Positions 1-10,999 of a stretch of DNA of 64,000 bases are shown in pieces. This DNA is from Lunularia cruciata (Eukaryota > Streptophyta > Marchantiopsida > Lunulariales > Lunulariaceae). The stretch covers positions 36,499,034 through 36,563,033 of the forward strand of contig OX419762.1 in the NCBI GenBank assembly GCA_948567375.1, in the 5' to 3' direction. The stretch's first letter is position 1. The number at the start of each line of letters is the position of its first letter. Under the pieces are notes generated by a model. It saw only the letters and a program-made list of their open reading frames with translations, was not told the origin of the DNA and did no database searches. A program made the translations under genes and the position numbers.

Positions 1-776
1 ACCTCGGATTTTCTTCAGTGTACTTCTTAAGTTGCTCTTGCCGCGCCTATAATTCTAGTACATTAAAATTGTACATGCTGGGTGAGAACGTAGGAGCTCA
101 CAAGCAGTTTTCTCTCTTTACAAAACGATTTATCTTACTAGGTCGGTGTGATGCATGCATTACTAATGAAATTTACTTGAAATCTAGTCGTGTATCCAGG
201 CTATTAATGCGTTTTCGACTGGTGTAATTCAAAATTTAGGAGAGCGAGGAAGCAGGTTGGCTAGTTCAGACTATCTAAAATTATAACGTACATACTCGCT
301 AAACTGATTTCATCTCAGAGTGTCATTTGTTCTTCTTCATATTCACTCAAAGACGATTAATGTACTTATGTCCATTCTACTACCGTGCTCTCCCTAGACC
401 TTAGCTTCTGATCCAATAAGCTCTGACTATATGGAGAATCAAGTTTGCTGAAAACTTCAATATTTGTTCCCAACTTTGATCCTTGCTTTAATAATGCTTT
501 AACTCTGATCCTGAGTAATTTTAAGTTGGGATCCAAGATTATAGTAGTGGAAATTTCAATTCAGACCCCACTCAAGTGCATAAAGAGAACCTCAATCCGG
601 GTGGAAGACCGGTGCCCATCAGGTCTGAAGCGGAAATGTGAGGCACGTATTAGGCATTTCAAATTTAATATTTTCATCTCCCATAAATATCTTGTAAATA
701 TTTACGAGAAGTATTAGAACACCGTAAGGAACACTGGGGAAAAACTTGATTTTGACTGGGCAAGACCCGCAGGCCC
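1..776. other. No gene recognised
   Basis: The longest reading frame here (445-717, 90 codons) resembles no family I know and has no supporting context. I see no repeat, RNA gene or transposon motif in this stretch. Confidence 0.5.
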
Positions 777-821
777 GTAAAATTTGACGAGTCACCTTTC
801 TCGTGACCCGTCAAATTTTGC
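777..821. repeat. 19-bp imperfect inverted repeat (hairpin)
   Basis: Arms 777-795 and 803-821 are complementary at 17 of 19 positions around a 7-nt loop (796-802). The core is AAAATTTGACG paired with CGTCAAATTTT. It could be a small foldback element or a structured RNA; nothing nearby decides. Confidence 0.7.
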
Positions 822-1866
822 GAGGCATCCAGACTTCCCTACAACTCCTACAAAATTTTTGGCGTAAATTTCGAGCTTCGAATATATTATTGCATGTTGA
901 ATTTGTACGGGAGTAGTATCTGAACCCCCCTACTTCGTTTACGTGTACCCATATATTTTGCATGGATACCACTAAACTTCCATAAAATAGGCGTAACTTT
1001 GGATTTAAAAAACCCCAATATGAGGTCTGTTATTGTCACAGAAGGCCGTCCCACCTGTAACCGTTGAGACATTGTTCGAGATATGGAATTCTCGCGAAAC
1101 TACCATCTTGTTTGTTTCAATTCACATTAGAGGTGTACAAAGGAAATATGAATCATTGTCATGTCTTAGTCCCATTTTACCTTTCTTTCTCATCTCATCA
1201 TGTACGGCTTTATGTGAAAGATCGGCACTGTATATATCCGAAAAGAAAACAGAGGAATACAAAGCACCGAAGAGCACACAAAGGGGTCTGGGCACCAGCC
1301 ACAATAACAATACAATATATCCCCTGAAAAGCACCAACCCCAAGAACAACAGACCGAAGCAAAACCAAGACCTCAAAGACAAGTCCACCCAAGAGGAAAG
1401 GACGGGGTCTTCCATCCTTCGTGTTTTCTACGCGGTCGCCTTCTCTGGAGTTTATCGCACTATTCTTGGAGAAGTGAACGAAGGCATTAGGTGATCAGCT
1501 TGTGCGGATATATAGAGATAGCATACTGCAAATTGATATCTATGAAACTGCCATCATAACGCATACCGTACTGCTGTGATGTGGCTGTATGGACCCACAA
1601 AGTACAGTATGGTGCATGTCACACAGGGCTACTGCGCGACATGAACCTACTCAAGTGATCTTCAGTCTTCTCGCTTATTTGACGATTCAGGATCGAGATA
1701 CGGCAACTGATGTAATTGTTTCCTGGTACTAAAGTCAAAAGAGATATTAAAAGCGTTCGTCATTAACGTGTCAACTACTGTTTCGGAAGGCTGCTGTAGC
1801 TGCGGGTCAATGCTGTATGAAACAAGCCGTGACTCGGTGAGTAGCACAAAACCGATCCTCGGTTCA
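822..1866. other. No supported gene; one unexplained 153-codon frame
   Basis: A + frame at 1033-1494 is open for 153 codons but has no domain I recognise. Its last quarter runs through a LINE tail fragment (1402-1442), so it is probably a chance frame. Nothing else is visible. Confidence 0.4.
1402..1442 (+). repeat. LINE 3'-end fragment (family L)
   Basis: The segment carries the family L terminal signature: a GGGGTCTTCC box, ATCCTTCGTGTTTTCTA, then GCGGTCGCC followed by Ts. The same signature closes the large LINE copy at 20.57 kb. This fragment keeps only about 40 bp of the end. Confidence 0.65.
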
Positions 1867-1936
1867 ATAAAAAAGGGACGACCGCATAGAACACATGAAG
1901 GATGGGAAGACCCATCAAGCACTACAAGGGAGAGTC
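1867..1936 (-). repeat. LINE 3'-end fragment (family L), inverted
   Basis: Read on the - strand it shows the family L terminal order: CTCTCCCTTGTAG, then a TTGATGGGTCTTCCCATCC box, then CTATGCGGTCG and a short T run. Only the last 70 bp are present, as expected for strong 5' truncation. Confidence 0.75.
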
Positions 1937-2261
1937 AAACGAGGTAGAATGCAGGTAAAGTTTTCAATTATAGGAGCATGTAACGAAATCATTTTTTTCT
2001 TTAAGTTTTGGAATTAGCTAGTGGTGTTAAGATATTTTTTAAGAAGTGTCCAAAGATATATGCTTTTAGATGTAAAAAAATAATTTTATTTTTTATTTTA
2101 TGATATATTTATATAATATATTTTATACTTTATAAAATGATTAAATTTTATAATTCATTAGAGAATGATCACTCTAGATAATACTTTTAGAACAATTTGG
2201 TTATTTATTGATCATTAGACTTATATAGTTCAAATATATTAGGTATTGAAGGATACATTCC

Positions 2262-2492
2262 TCTTGGGACTTAGCTCCATCTTACTCTCTCTATCGTGTC
2301 CTTATACGGCTTGATGCTCTTCCCATCTTTCTCGTTTTCACACGCTGTTGCATTTTTTTTTTTCTTTTTTTTTTTATCTTAGGTGCTATAGAACAGATTT
2401 CTAATACGAATACTATCGGCCTTCAGCCCCATTTTACCTCCTGTATTTTACCCATGAGGAGTCTTCCCATCCTTCTCGTTATCCTAGGCGGG
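2262..2492 (+). repeat. Two LINE 3'-end fragments in tandem (family L)
   Basis: Two diverged family L ends lie in the same direction, about 2262-2345 and 2376-2492. Each has the GCTTAGC/CAGCCCCATTTTAC portion followed by the CTTCCCATC box; the second ends GGGCGCCTT. A T-rich tract (about 2350-2375) separates them, as if one insertion landed beside the tail of the other. Confidence 0.65.
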
Positions 2493-3599
2493 CGCCTTAA
2501 TTTTATATTTTCATTGTTGTGGATGTGATATTCTTTGAGACAAAAGATTCACCCTTAAAAAAGTTAGATTTCTTTAGTCGAATATCTGAAAAATAGTTGA
2601 CAGCAACTTCGCAATGTCGACATGGATGAAAAGGTGAACCGAACGATATGTAAAGGGAAGCTGCAACCAGATAAGTATCCAAAAACGAGAGAAAGATGTG
2701 ACAACAGTATAACAAACCTTTCAGTTTGCTGGAGAAAACAAGTGTTTACTGCAAGAGAACATGAATAGGGATGAGGCATAAAGAATACACGCAATGATCA
2801 GGACTCAATAGTAGGGGGTTTCTGAAATAGTTTTCTGAATCTATGTATATTTTCATATAGATTATTATGAAGCGTTGACTAAATCAGTATGGCATGCGAG
2901 CCGAAAGGGAAAAAATATCCCACTACGGACGTCCGTCCAAGTTCCTTATTATTAGCACACTCCATAGGAGATGGTTAGTGGAAAATAACGGATATGGAGG
3001 TTTTTGTGGTCACACTATAATGCATTAATTACATATTAGGGTTAATAAAGTGCCTCATTAGGTTATGATGAATGTGGTGGCTACCATAGGGGCCGATGAG
3101 CGCAATGGGGGTTATGAACAAGAACACAAATGACCAAGAAAATTGATCACAAAGTTGGGAGATTTGCACATGAGTTAGCAAAATGAACAAGGAGGATGAG
3201 AATGAGACAATTGAATGTAGAGTGGGAAGATTTGAGTGTGGTTTGTGTGAAGATTGGAAGAGGAGAGTGAATTTGTTTGAGGCTAGATTCAAAATACTCA
3301 ATTTCATTATTTAAAAATTCCTTGTTCTAGTACTAGTTACAAAATGAAATTCTTATCTTGTTTTCTTGTGTAGTGTGCAAAGAATAGAGATTGAAGTGAG
3401 AAGTGTAGAGCATGACGAGAAGGTGTTATCTTTGGTGATTCAAGAATCGATTCAAGGAGGAGAACATGCCAAGAAAGAGCACACTTCTAAAACTAACTAG
3501 AAATATTAGAAAATGTGTACAATGGATTATTCGATTAGATTTGGAGATCTCGTAACAAAAGATTAGGAGATGAAGGTGCAGATGAAGAAGTAGAAGGAG
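2493..3599. other. No gene recognised; probable left flank of the Harbinger relic
   Basis: No coding family is recognisable. The stretch directly precedes the transposase relic and may hold that element's left terminus, but I could not identify a terminal inverted repeat with a TTA/TAA duplication. Confidence 0.35.
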
Positions 3600-4590
3600 A
3601 TTAAGATATGCTAGAGTTATTGATTAGTGGGTGGGAGTATGCACCTCTGCATCCCAAGTTACTTATCCTTGTAGTCAAGAATTTGTGATAAAGTATTTTA
3701 AAAATCTTGATGTGAATGCCTTTTGCCAGCTTACTAGAATAGATGTTGATTCTTTTTCAACATTAGTAGATTTAATTAAAACACACACTATTTTTGAGGA
3801 AAACTACAAAAGGGAGCAAACACCCATGTTGATCCATGTAGTTCTAGCTCAAGATAAATTTGTGCATCACAATAATGGAGCTTACGTTGCATGAGGGTTA
3901 AATATATGTTGCATTAATGCAGATTCAAGAATTCTCTTTACAATAGAGTTATCATGGCCATATTAGATTTGATGTGGAGTCAAGTTGCATGGCTTGAGAA
4001 CAAGGAGAGTAGTAGGATATTCTCATTTTTTGCATAAAAAGGTTTCCTCCATTGTGTTGGTTTGGTAGATGGAACATTATTTCCTCTTAGCGCTCGACCC
4101 ACCATGGATGGAGAGATCTATTTCAACTAAAAGGGTTCATATTCCATAAGTGGCCAAGTGATTTGTGATGATAAAAGGAGAGTTATACATTTTTACTAGA
4201 GGTAAGGTTTATATTTTATATATTTGTTTTGGTATTTTGTTCAATGCATTGGCGTGCCTCTTTGTACATTTCCAAGATTTTATTAAAGGTATGATTTGAT
4301 TTCGTTATTTACAAGAATACCAATGTCATGTTAGGACATGCCTTGTTTGAAAAGATCATCATTGTGGAATGATTTGAACTAGAGCGTGGGATGTCATAGT
4401 TTTGAGGCAAAAGAGCACCTTTTAGGTGATTCTAGTTATTTATTCATGCATCACCTAGTCCTAGCCTTTAAGCAAGCCCGATCAGAGGACAAGCAAGAGT
4501 TCAATAAATATTTGGTGAAGGCAAGGATGATAAATGAGCATTGTATAGGAGTATTGAATGCTAGATGACATTCTCTTTGTGAGCTAAGAG
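3600..4590 (+). pseudogene. PIF/Harbinger DDE transposase, broken
   Basis: This is a relic of the nuclease ORF of a PIF/Harbinger DNA transposon. The N-terminal part (3631-3894) has the family pattern TRIDVDSFSTLVDLI. After a frameshift near 3905-3945 the catalytic segment reads HCVGLVDGTLFPLS, with the first catalytic Asp codon at 4068-4070, followed by GEIYFN, a stop, then KGSYSISGQVICDD. The C-terminal part has EHLLGDSSY (second Asp) and RMINEHCIGVLNAR (catalytic Glu, about 4537-4566), then a TGA. Several in-frame stops and at least one frameshift make it non-functional. The matching accessory ORF lies convergently on the other strand (13161-5813). The identification rests on motif order and is secure at superfamily level. 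Confidence 0.85.
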
Positions 4591-5029
4591 TGCAATAGTA
4601 GAAATGCATATTTCTTAAAGTGAGTTTTAGTGTGTATTATTCTACATAACTTATTGTATAACTTACATAATTTATAAATTTTACTTAAATTATTTTATTG
4701 TTTTATTATTGTAATCAAAAAATAAGATGTTTGGTTGGAAGATGATGGTAGATTTATAAAGGAAACTCAAATAGATTTGAAGATGTTTTTGCATGGAATG
4801 GAACTTGGTAGAGAAGAAAGTAGATCAAGGATGATGCAACAATGCACTGTTCATCACCTTGATGATATACCCAAATGAGTTTCTCTATAATAAAGTATTC
4901 ATGCTTCAATTCTTCATATCTGGTAATATTTCTTGTATTTTATCCCATTATCATATCCATATCTCTCGACAAACACCAAGTTTACAAGAATGTATGTTGC
5001 TCACTCAACCACAACAAAATCTTATGTAA
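4591..5029. other. AT-rich stretch, no gene
   Basis: The DNA just after the transposase relic is AT-rich with scattered stops. It is probably the rest of the transposon's intergenic part. Confidence 0.35.
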
Positions 5030-5480
5030 AATTGCAAGAAGGTGCTAAAAGATGCCCTATGTACATTTGTATGCACCAAGTGTCACCCAATTTATGCTCA
5101 AAGTTGTTGGATGGCACCAGGTGTCATCCCGTTTAGGGTCAAGGTCCTTGGATGGTGCTAGGTGATACCTAGTGCTTAAAAGAAGACCAATATTAATATA
5201 GGTTTTTTAGGGTAGCACCGTTTGATGCTGGTGGGCACCAAGAGCCGCCCGCTTGTGTGTTTAAATTTGGTTGGTACTTGTCAGCACCTAATGGTGCTAT
5301 GTGTTGGCATGTGGAGGCGCTTAGGGCCACCATTTTGTGGCATTGGGCATAATTTCATGGCATTGGGCACCTATGTGCACCATTGATCTGTGTCACTCAA
5401 TGCCTATACATATGATCAGACATCGCCCAAAACTCAACCAATGCCACTCCCATCGGTGCAAACTTGGGATACAACACTAT
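5030..5480. repeat. Degenerate short-period repeat around GGCACCA/TGGTGCC
   Basis: The stretch repeatedly shows variants of a GCACCA-GTGTCA-CCC block: CACCAAGTGTCACCC, then GGCACCAGGTGTCATCCC, then TGGTGCTAGGTGATACC. GCACC/GGTGC boxes continue to about 5480. The spacing is irregular (roughly 50 bp in the best part). It looks like a decayed minisatellite and has no coding signal. Confidence 0.5.
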
Positions 5481-5812
5481 GCAGCATGGGGCATCGATGG
5501 GCAGTAGCGAGTGCTGATGAGTGGCAACTAGCACCAATGAGCAATAGCTTTTCCATAGTGATAATAGAGAGTCTTAATCAAGTTTCTTAAACTCATCTTT
5601 ATTAGAAACATACTCAGGTTACATTGCGGTATGTTATTTGCTATCACTAGAGTATGATGAATTTGGAGTAGGATCCGCATGTTGAACTTGAGTTAGGAAT
5701 TTGAAATATTAGCTTATTTTATTGGGAGATTTTCCCGCAAAAGGAGACTCATTTGATTTCATGAGTGCACTTTGACTATAAGATCTTCTCTTTGAATTAA
5801 TGTTTTTATGCT

Positions 5813-6459
5813 CTAGATTTCCTTTTTTATCTCCACACAATTTCTTTTCAATTTCAATTTTATCTTGTTTATCTCTAATCTAACACGCTTGGCTTCCATT
5901 TTTGTTAATGTTTTCTTCTTTTCCTTATGTTGGTGGGTTTTAGCTAGTCGTAATCTCTCCCGGGATTTTATAGTATTTGCCTTCAACATGGTAATTTTTA
6001 CTAAATCCTTAAACAATGACATAATAGGTGACATCTAAGATACCTTACTTGCTGGTATTCCACCTTATCTCCTCTTTGGGTCACATTCTCCTTCTTGGTC
6101 AAGCAAAGTGCACTCAAACCCATCTCCTATAGAAGTTACAGGAAGTGGTGTAACAAAAGATGAGTCCTCTACTGGTGCACCAAATGGTGACTCTTCCCCA
6201 GGTGATTGGATTCCATTGTCCATGTAAACACTAGGTATACTTTACACCCCTTGGATGTTTGGGACAAAAGGGAGGCACTAGTCCACAAGCACCACCTTTA
6301 GGGGAGATGGGAATTGAGAGCTCCGACCCTTTGCATCTTTATAGAACTCTTCCATGCCAACCTTGCTCAAATAGGGATTTAAATCTCCCAAACTTACCAT
6401 AGTAGGTGGACTAATGTTTGCTTAGTTCTCAAACATGGCTTCCATTTAAGCAAAATGTG
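5813..6459 (-). pseudogene. Harbinger ORF1 (Myb-like/coiled-coil), 3' part
   Basis: Read on -, this is the C-terminal half of an accessory transposon protein. It begins at the chromovirus border with MFEN, stop, ANISPPTMVSLG, runs through an acidic and serine-rich middle that ends in a basic DPKRR, and closes in a Lys/Arg/Glu-rich helical region (5813-6034, 73 codons) ending KRNCVEIKKEI. Two stops interrupt the frame before the last block. A second copy of the same protein at 53.3-54.6 kb gives the same order, including SRANIASPALVS. The 5' half lies across the retrotransposon at 12544-13161. Convergence with the transposase fits the usual two-gene PIF/Harbinger layout; that this is ORF1 is inference from position and copy B. 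Confidence 0.65.
6455..6459. repeat. Target-site duplication of the chromovirus (left copy)
   Basis: The 5 bases before the LTR read ATGTG; the 5 bases after the other LTR (12544-12548) read ATGCA. The homologous uninterrupted ORF1 at 53.7 kb shows that the ORF continues directly across this point. I therefore read them as one 5-bp duplication with two later substitutions. Confidence 0.6.
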
Positions 6460-6948
6460 TGTAAAAGATCAAGATCAAGGACAAAAATAGGAGAATGGAA
6501 GATCACATTGGGACACTAGAGTATGGGAAACTATGAATGCTTAGTATGAGCTTTGGCTTTGGTATTTATAGAGAGCATACAATGCTCTTGAGAAGTTTCT
6601 CAAGAAGTTTCCTTGAGCCGCTTTTTTGGAGTGCAAGCCAAGTTAACCAAGAAACTTCTCAAGAAGCTTCCTTCTGGAAGTTGTTTACTCGACATGCAAG
6701 CTGCGCTAGTTGAAAGCTTCTAGAAGCTTCCTTTTAGAAGCTTCCTACTTGAGTTGCAAGCTAAGCTAGCTGAGAATCTTCCCTAGAAACTTCCTCCTAG
6801 AAGTTACCACTTGGCATGCATGTTACCCAATACTTGGGAGGGTACCAAGTAGCTTCCTAGATACTTCTAGAATATTCTAGGCTACTTTGGCCCATCTGCT
6901 ACTTTGTTAGCCTTGACTAACTTCATTGTTAAACTCCATATTGTTATA
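6460..6948 (-). repeat. 3' LTR of chromovirus copy 1
   Basis: It starts TGTAAAAG on + and ends ATATTGTTATA, where the expected terminal CA has become TA. It is longer than the other copies (489 bp against 408-423) because of extra GAAGCTTC-type repeat units in the middle. A perfect TTCTAGAAGCTTC (three inverted heat-shock pentamers) lies at 6718-6730. Confidence 0.85.
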
Positions 6949-6989
6949 TATTTCCGCACCGCTAGTTGATGATGTACTTGTTGCTATTG

Positions 6990-9055
6990 AAGCTTCAAAC
7001 TTATGGATGGACATTTGTGCATTCTATAGATGAGAAAAAGGCTCTAAAGTGGCATCATGAAGAGGATACTCTTTCGAAAGGACTTATGTACTCTGTATGT
7101 TGTCAATAGCCTTGTTGAATGTGGTGATATGCAAGGATCCAATCAACTTCATACTCTTCATGATCATTGATAGGGATGGGAGGAGGAGGAGGTTGGACAC
7201 AAGAGGGAAAAGAAGATAGATTACGAACAAAGGGTTTCAACTTAGAAATATGAAAGACAAGATGGATGCACATATGACAAGGCAAAGCAAGTTAATAAGC
7301 AATAAGAGAAATGATTTGGATGACATCAAAGGGTCCTATCTAATTAGAGGCAAGTTTATGAACTTGGATATCAAGTGGAAGAGGTATATTATTAGATGAG
7401 AGCATGAACTTATCACCAATCTCAACTTGAAAGGTGAGATTACAATGATGGTAGTATGTATATTGTTTTTGACAATTTTGAGCAATAAGGAGTTGAGATT
7501 TGGCTTGTTGGAAGGATTGGGATATGATGGTCAAAAGAGTGGAAGTATGAGATTCTAGAACAAGTGGATCTTGGCCAAAATTGAAGAAGAAAGGAGAGAA
7601 TTCAATGCTTGCCTATTTTGAGTTATTGTATGCAAACTCCACAACTGCAAGTCATTCATCCCAATTGGTATAGTGAATGTTGAAAAAGGCACAAAGCATA
7701 TCCTCTAAGGTGCAATTTTCACATTCAATTTGTCCATCAGTTTGAGGATGATAGGTTGTACACAAAGCAAGCCTAACATTGAGTATCTAGAAGAGTACTT
7801 ACCAAAAATTTTGAATAAATCAAAGATCATTGTCAGAGATGAGTACACAAGGCCATGATGCTTGAAGACAATGTTGAAGTTGATATGTGCCAATGTTCGA
7901 GCATCTACAATATCAAAGGTTGGTGCCAAATGGATTTGCTCACTAAGCTTATCTACAAATACCACTATCATTGTGTGACCTTACTTTGTCTTGGGCAAGG
8001 ATGTCATGAGATCTAAGCTCATGTGTTCCCATTGAGTAGATGGAATGGAGAGTGGTTGAAGGAGTCCACTTAGTTTTTGGTTGTTAGCATTGTTATGTTG
8101 GCAGCTCTTACACAATAAAAAAAATCGTGAAAATCTTGTGCCATGTTGGGCCACCACCATTGGTATTAGAGGGTACCCAAGGTCTTGTCCACACTCATGT
8201 GACCAATGAGTGGTAAATCATGGCCTTCTTGGAGGCGTACAAGGCAGAGATCACCCTTGACTAGAACATATATCTAGTCCTCATGGAATAGATGGCCTTC
8301 CTTGATGGAGGAGGTGTTGTACACCTTGTCACATGTTGCAAGATGATGTTGTTCCAGCTAAAAGAAGGGATCTTGTTGTAGAGCTATCTTAAACTCAATG
8401 TGGATCTTGGAGTTGATTGACACCATTGTAATTGCCGTTGTGATAAGAGGAAGAGATTTCAAATTGAGTCATTGTGATAGGGCTTCAAGGATGACATAGA
8501 ACCAATTGGGTTTGTACTCAAGTTTGATGTCAAGAAATCAAATTTTATCCTCCCATTGATGATGTTAACTCTTCATGTGTTCCAAATGTAATGTCTACCA
8601 CAAGGATTTGTGATCAATTTGCATGATCACCTATTTTTCCAAGAGATAATGCCTCCATACCTTGGTGTCATATACCATTGCTAGTTTTTCCCAATCTCGT
8701 GCAGAGTAATTCCTTTTTGCCATGTTTAATTGGTGAGACACAAAGGCAATGGGATGTAACCCATATAGGAATTCTTGTTACAATACAACTCCAATGGCAA
8801 AGTTAGAAGCATCAAAGTCAACCACACAAGGTAGTTGAGGATCAAATGGTTGAAGAATGGGTCTTGAAGACACCATATGTTTCAACTTTCTTGAATACTT
8901 CTTCATGCTTGGCGGTCCATTGAAAGCTTGATATTTTCCCCAAGAGGTTGGTCAATAGTGCTACCACATATGCATAATAGTGGATGAACCATGGGTAAAA
9001 AATTGTAAATCCATTAAATGTTTGTATCTCTATGGCATCCTTTGGAGTAGGCTAA
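6990..9055 (-). pseudogene. Chromovirus pol: RNase H, integrase and chromodomain remnants
   Basis: Read on -, the frame resumes after the solo LTR with WPTPKDAIEIQTFNGF, the usual RT/RNase H junction. Integrase follows: a CKSCQHNN zinc-binding remnant, GLLQPLSIPSTQWEHMSLDL (first catalytic Asp), and VVFVDKLSEQIHLAPT in the open block 7705-7971. The second Asp region has degraded to SSLTMIF. SYHPQTDGQ keeps the pattern before the last catalytic Glu. Next comes VFHISKLKPFV (7103-7285), the normal gypsy C-terminal motif, then EVDWILAYHH and EYPLHDATLEPF, which look like a chromodomain. Stops occur throughout. RNase H itself is too decayed to place residues. Confidence 0.8.
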
Positions 9056-9060
9056 TCAGG
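9056..9060. repeat. Target-site duplication TCAGG (left)
   Basis: TCAGG lies immediately before the solo LTR and is repeated exactly at 9484-9488 after it. Five bases is the standard duplication for Ty3/gypsy integration. Confidence 0.9.
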
Positions 9061-9483
9061 TGTAAAAGACCAAAACCAAGGAGAGAAATAGGAGAATGGA
9101 AGCTCACATTGGGACACTTGAATGAGGGAAAACTCCGAATGCCTAGCATGAGCTTTGGCCTTGGTATTTATAGGTAGCATACAAGACCCTTGAAGCTTCT
9201 CAAGAAGCTTCCTTGAGCCGCTTTCTTGGAGTGCAAGTCAAGTTAATTAGGAAGCTTCTCAAGAAGCTTCCTTCTAGAAGCCGCCTACTTGGCATGCAAG
9301 CTAAGCTAGTTAGAAGCTTGTAGAAGCTTCCTTCTAGAAGCTACTTGCTTAGGGCGCAAGTTAACTAGTTGGGAAGCTTCCTAAGAAGCTTCTTAGATGC
9401 TTCTAGAATATTCTAGGCTATTTTGTCTTATTCTCTACTTCGTAAGCCCGACTAACTTCATCACTAAACTCCATATTGTTACA
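9061..9483 (-). mobile_element. Solo LTR of the same chromovirus family inside its pol
   Basis: A 423-bp LTR with intact TG...CA ends and perfect TCAGG duplications, and no internal sequence. The orientation follows the reversed TATA (plus TATTTATAG near 9165). It splits the host element's RT/RNase H frame: KIKAI lies just before and WPTPKDAIEIQ just after. It arose by a second insertion of a relative followed by LTR-LTR recombination. The middle contains GAAGCTTGTAGAAGCTTC (9313-9330) and TTCTAGAA (9332-9339), heat-shock-element-like units. Confidence 0.93.
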
Positions 9484-9488
9484 TCAGG

Positions 9489-10060
9489 AATGGCCTTGAT
9501 TTTCTCCTCTTCCATCTTGATCCCTTCTGATGAGATCTTGTGACCCAAGAAAGTCATTTCCTTCTTCAAAAAGGTACACTTTGACTTCTTGCAATAAAAC
9601 TTCCATTGACATAGTCACCTTAGGACTTCTGGCACATGATTTGCATGTTCTACCTCCATCTTGTTATAGATTAGATTTTCATCCAAGAATACCATCACGT
9701 ACTGATCCAATAGTCCATCCAACACCCAATGCATTTGATCCATGAACATTGCTGGAGGATTGATGAGCCCAAAAGGTACAACTCTCCATTCAAAATACCC
9801 ATACCTTGTGCAAAAGGCAATATTTTGCACATCCTCTTCATCAATTGTCATTTGCCAATAGTCGCTACAGAGATCCAACTTGGAGAAGTATTGTGCTCCA
9901 CTCAATTGATCAAGCAAGTCATTAATTTGAGGCAAAGGATATGCATTCTTCATTGTTTTTTTATTGAGTCCACAATAATCAATATAGAAATGAAGTCTTC
10001 CATCCTTCTTTAGAACAAATAATACCAATGCTCCCTAAGGAGATGTATTATGTTCTATAA
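9489..10060 (-). pseudogene. Chromovirus reverse transcriptase (fragment)
   Basis: The open block 9615-10028 (- strand) has the RT core in order: FVLKKDGRLHFYIDY, LNKKTMKNAYPLPQ, FSKLDLCSDYWQM with the first catalytic Asp, PFGLINPPAMF, then VMVFLDENLIYN. The catalytic FLDD is changed to FLDE, so one metal-binding Asp is lost. After the block comes FLGHKISSEGIKMEEEKIKAI, the standard C-terminal edge of gypsy RT, up to the solo LTR. Confidence 0.9.
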
Positions 10061-10499
10061 AATCCTTTTTTAACAACTTGATAAGTGTTGTTAGAAACTC
10101 CTACAACTCCTTTGGTGAGAGGTCATAGATCAGTCTACTCATTGGAGTACTCCTTGGCAATAACTCAATCTTGAAGGGCATATCACGAATGGAGGCTAAT
10201 CCCTTCAAAAGATCATTCAAAAACATGTCCACAAACTCCTAAACTATTTGATCCACCATTTCTTGATGAGGCTCTTGACCCTCTTTAGATTCTCCTTGCG
10301 CAATTGGCTTGATCCACACCATAAAATTATATTTATCTTCCTCCAAAGCTTGCTCTATAGTTCTTTTCTTGAAAAACTTCCCATCTTGGGACTTATCTTC
10401 CTTCAAAGTTTGCTATATGTTTTCTTGACAAACTTCCCATCTTGGGACTTATCTTCATTCAAAACTTGCTCTATGGCTACTTTCTTGACAAACTTTCCT

Positions 10500-10960
10500 T
10501 CTGGGGATTGACTATTCTTAGATGTCTTACTCAAATGTGCCAGACAATCTAATTGGAAATTCTTATCTTTGGTGTTGTACTTGACTTTGTTGTTGGATCC
10601 AATCAAATTGGACCTTGTGATGTTCAAGTCAAGGCAAACCCAGAATGACATCATAATATAGAGATGCTACTATAAACCTCATACACTTCAAATACTCCTT
10701 CCCAATCTTGAAGGTAATAGGACGTATGGTACAAAATGCAAATTTTTTTCTATCATCTACCATCATCAATCTACTTCCAATTATTGGATTGATAGGAATA
10801 TGTAATTCCTTTGCTAATTCCATGGACATGCAATTCTTTGAACTTCCAAAAACCTACAACCATAATCAGATATCATACCTTGCAAGGGAAGTAAACTTGC
10901 ATAGGTCAAGCTCTCCATTCCGTTGGAACTAATCAAATTCCCAATAGGTAGCTTGAAATC
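10500..10960 (-). pseudogene. Chromovirus aspartic protease remnant
   Basis: On -, the block at 10629-10829 reads CMSMELAKELHIP ... VILGLP, the retroviral-type protease fold's second half. In the second copy the active-site triplet Asp-Ser-Gly is present (63135-63143). Here about 10 bases are missing at the homologous point near 10850, removing the catalytic Asp. The tail (10403-10654) continues as a linker with repeated GKFVKK units. Confidence 0.8.
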
Positions 10961-10999
10961 TCCTACTAGGATTCATCATTTCCTTGATCATTTTGCTCC

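Noticed and set aside
1122-1415. 97- and 60-codon frames on - (1122-1415, 1210-1392)
   Set aside because: Leu/Val-rich antisense shadows of the + strand frame at 1033-1494; no motif and mutually overlapping in two registers.
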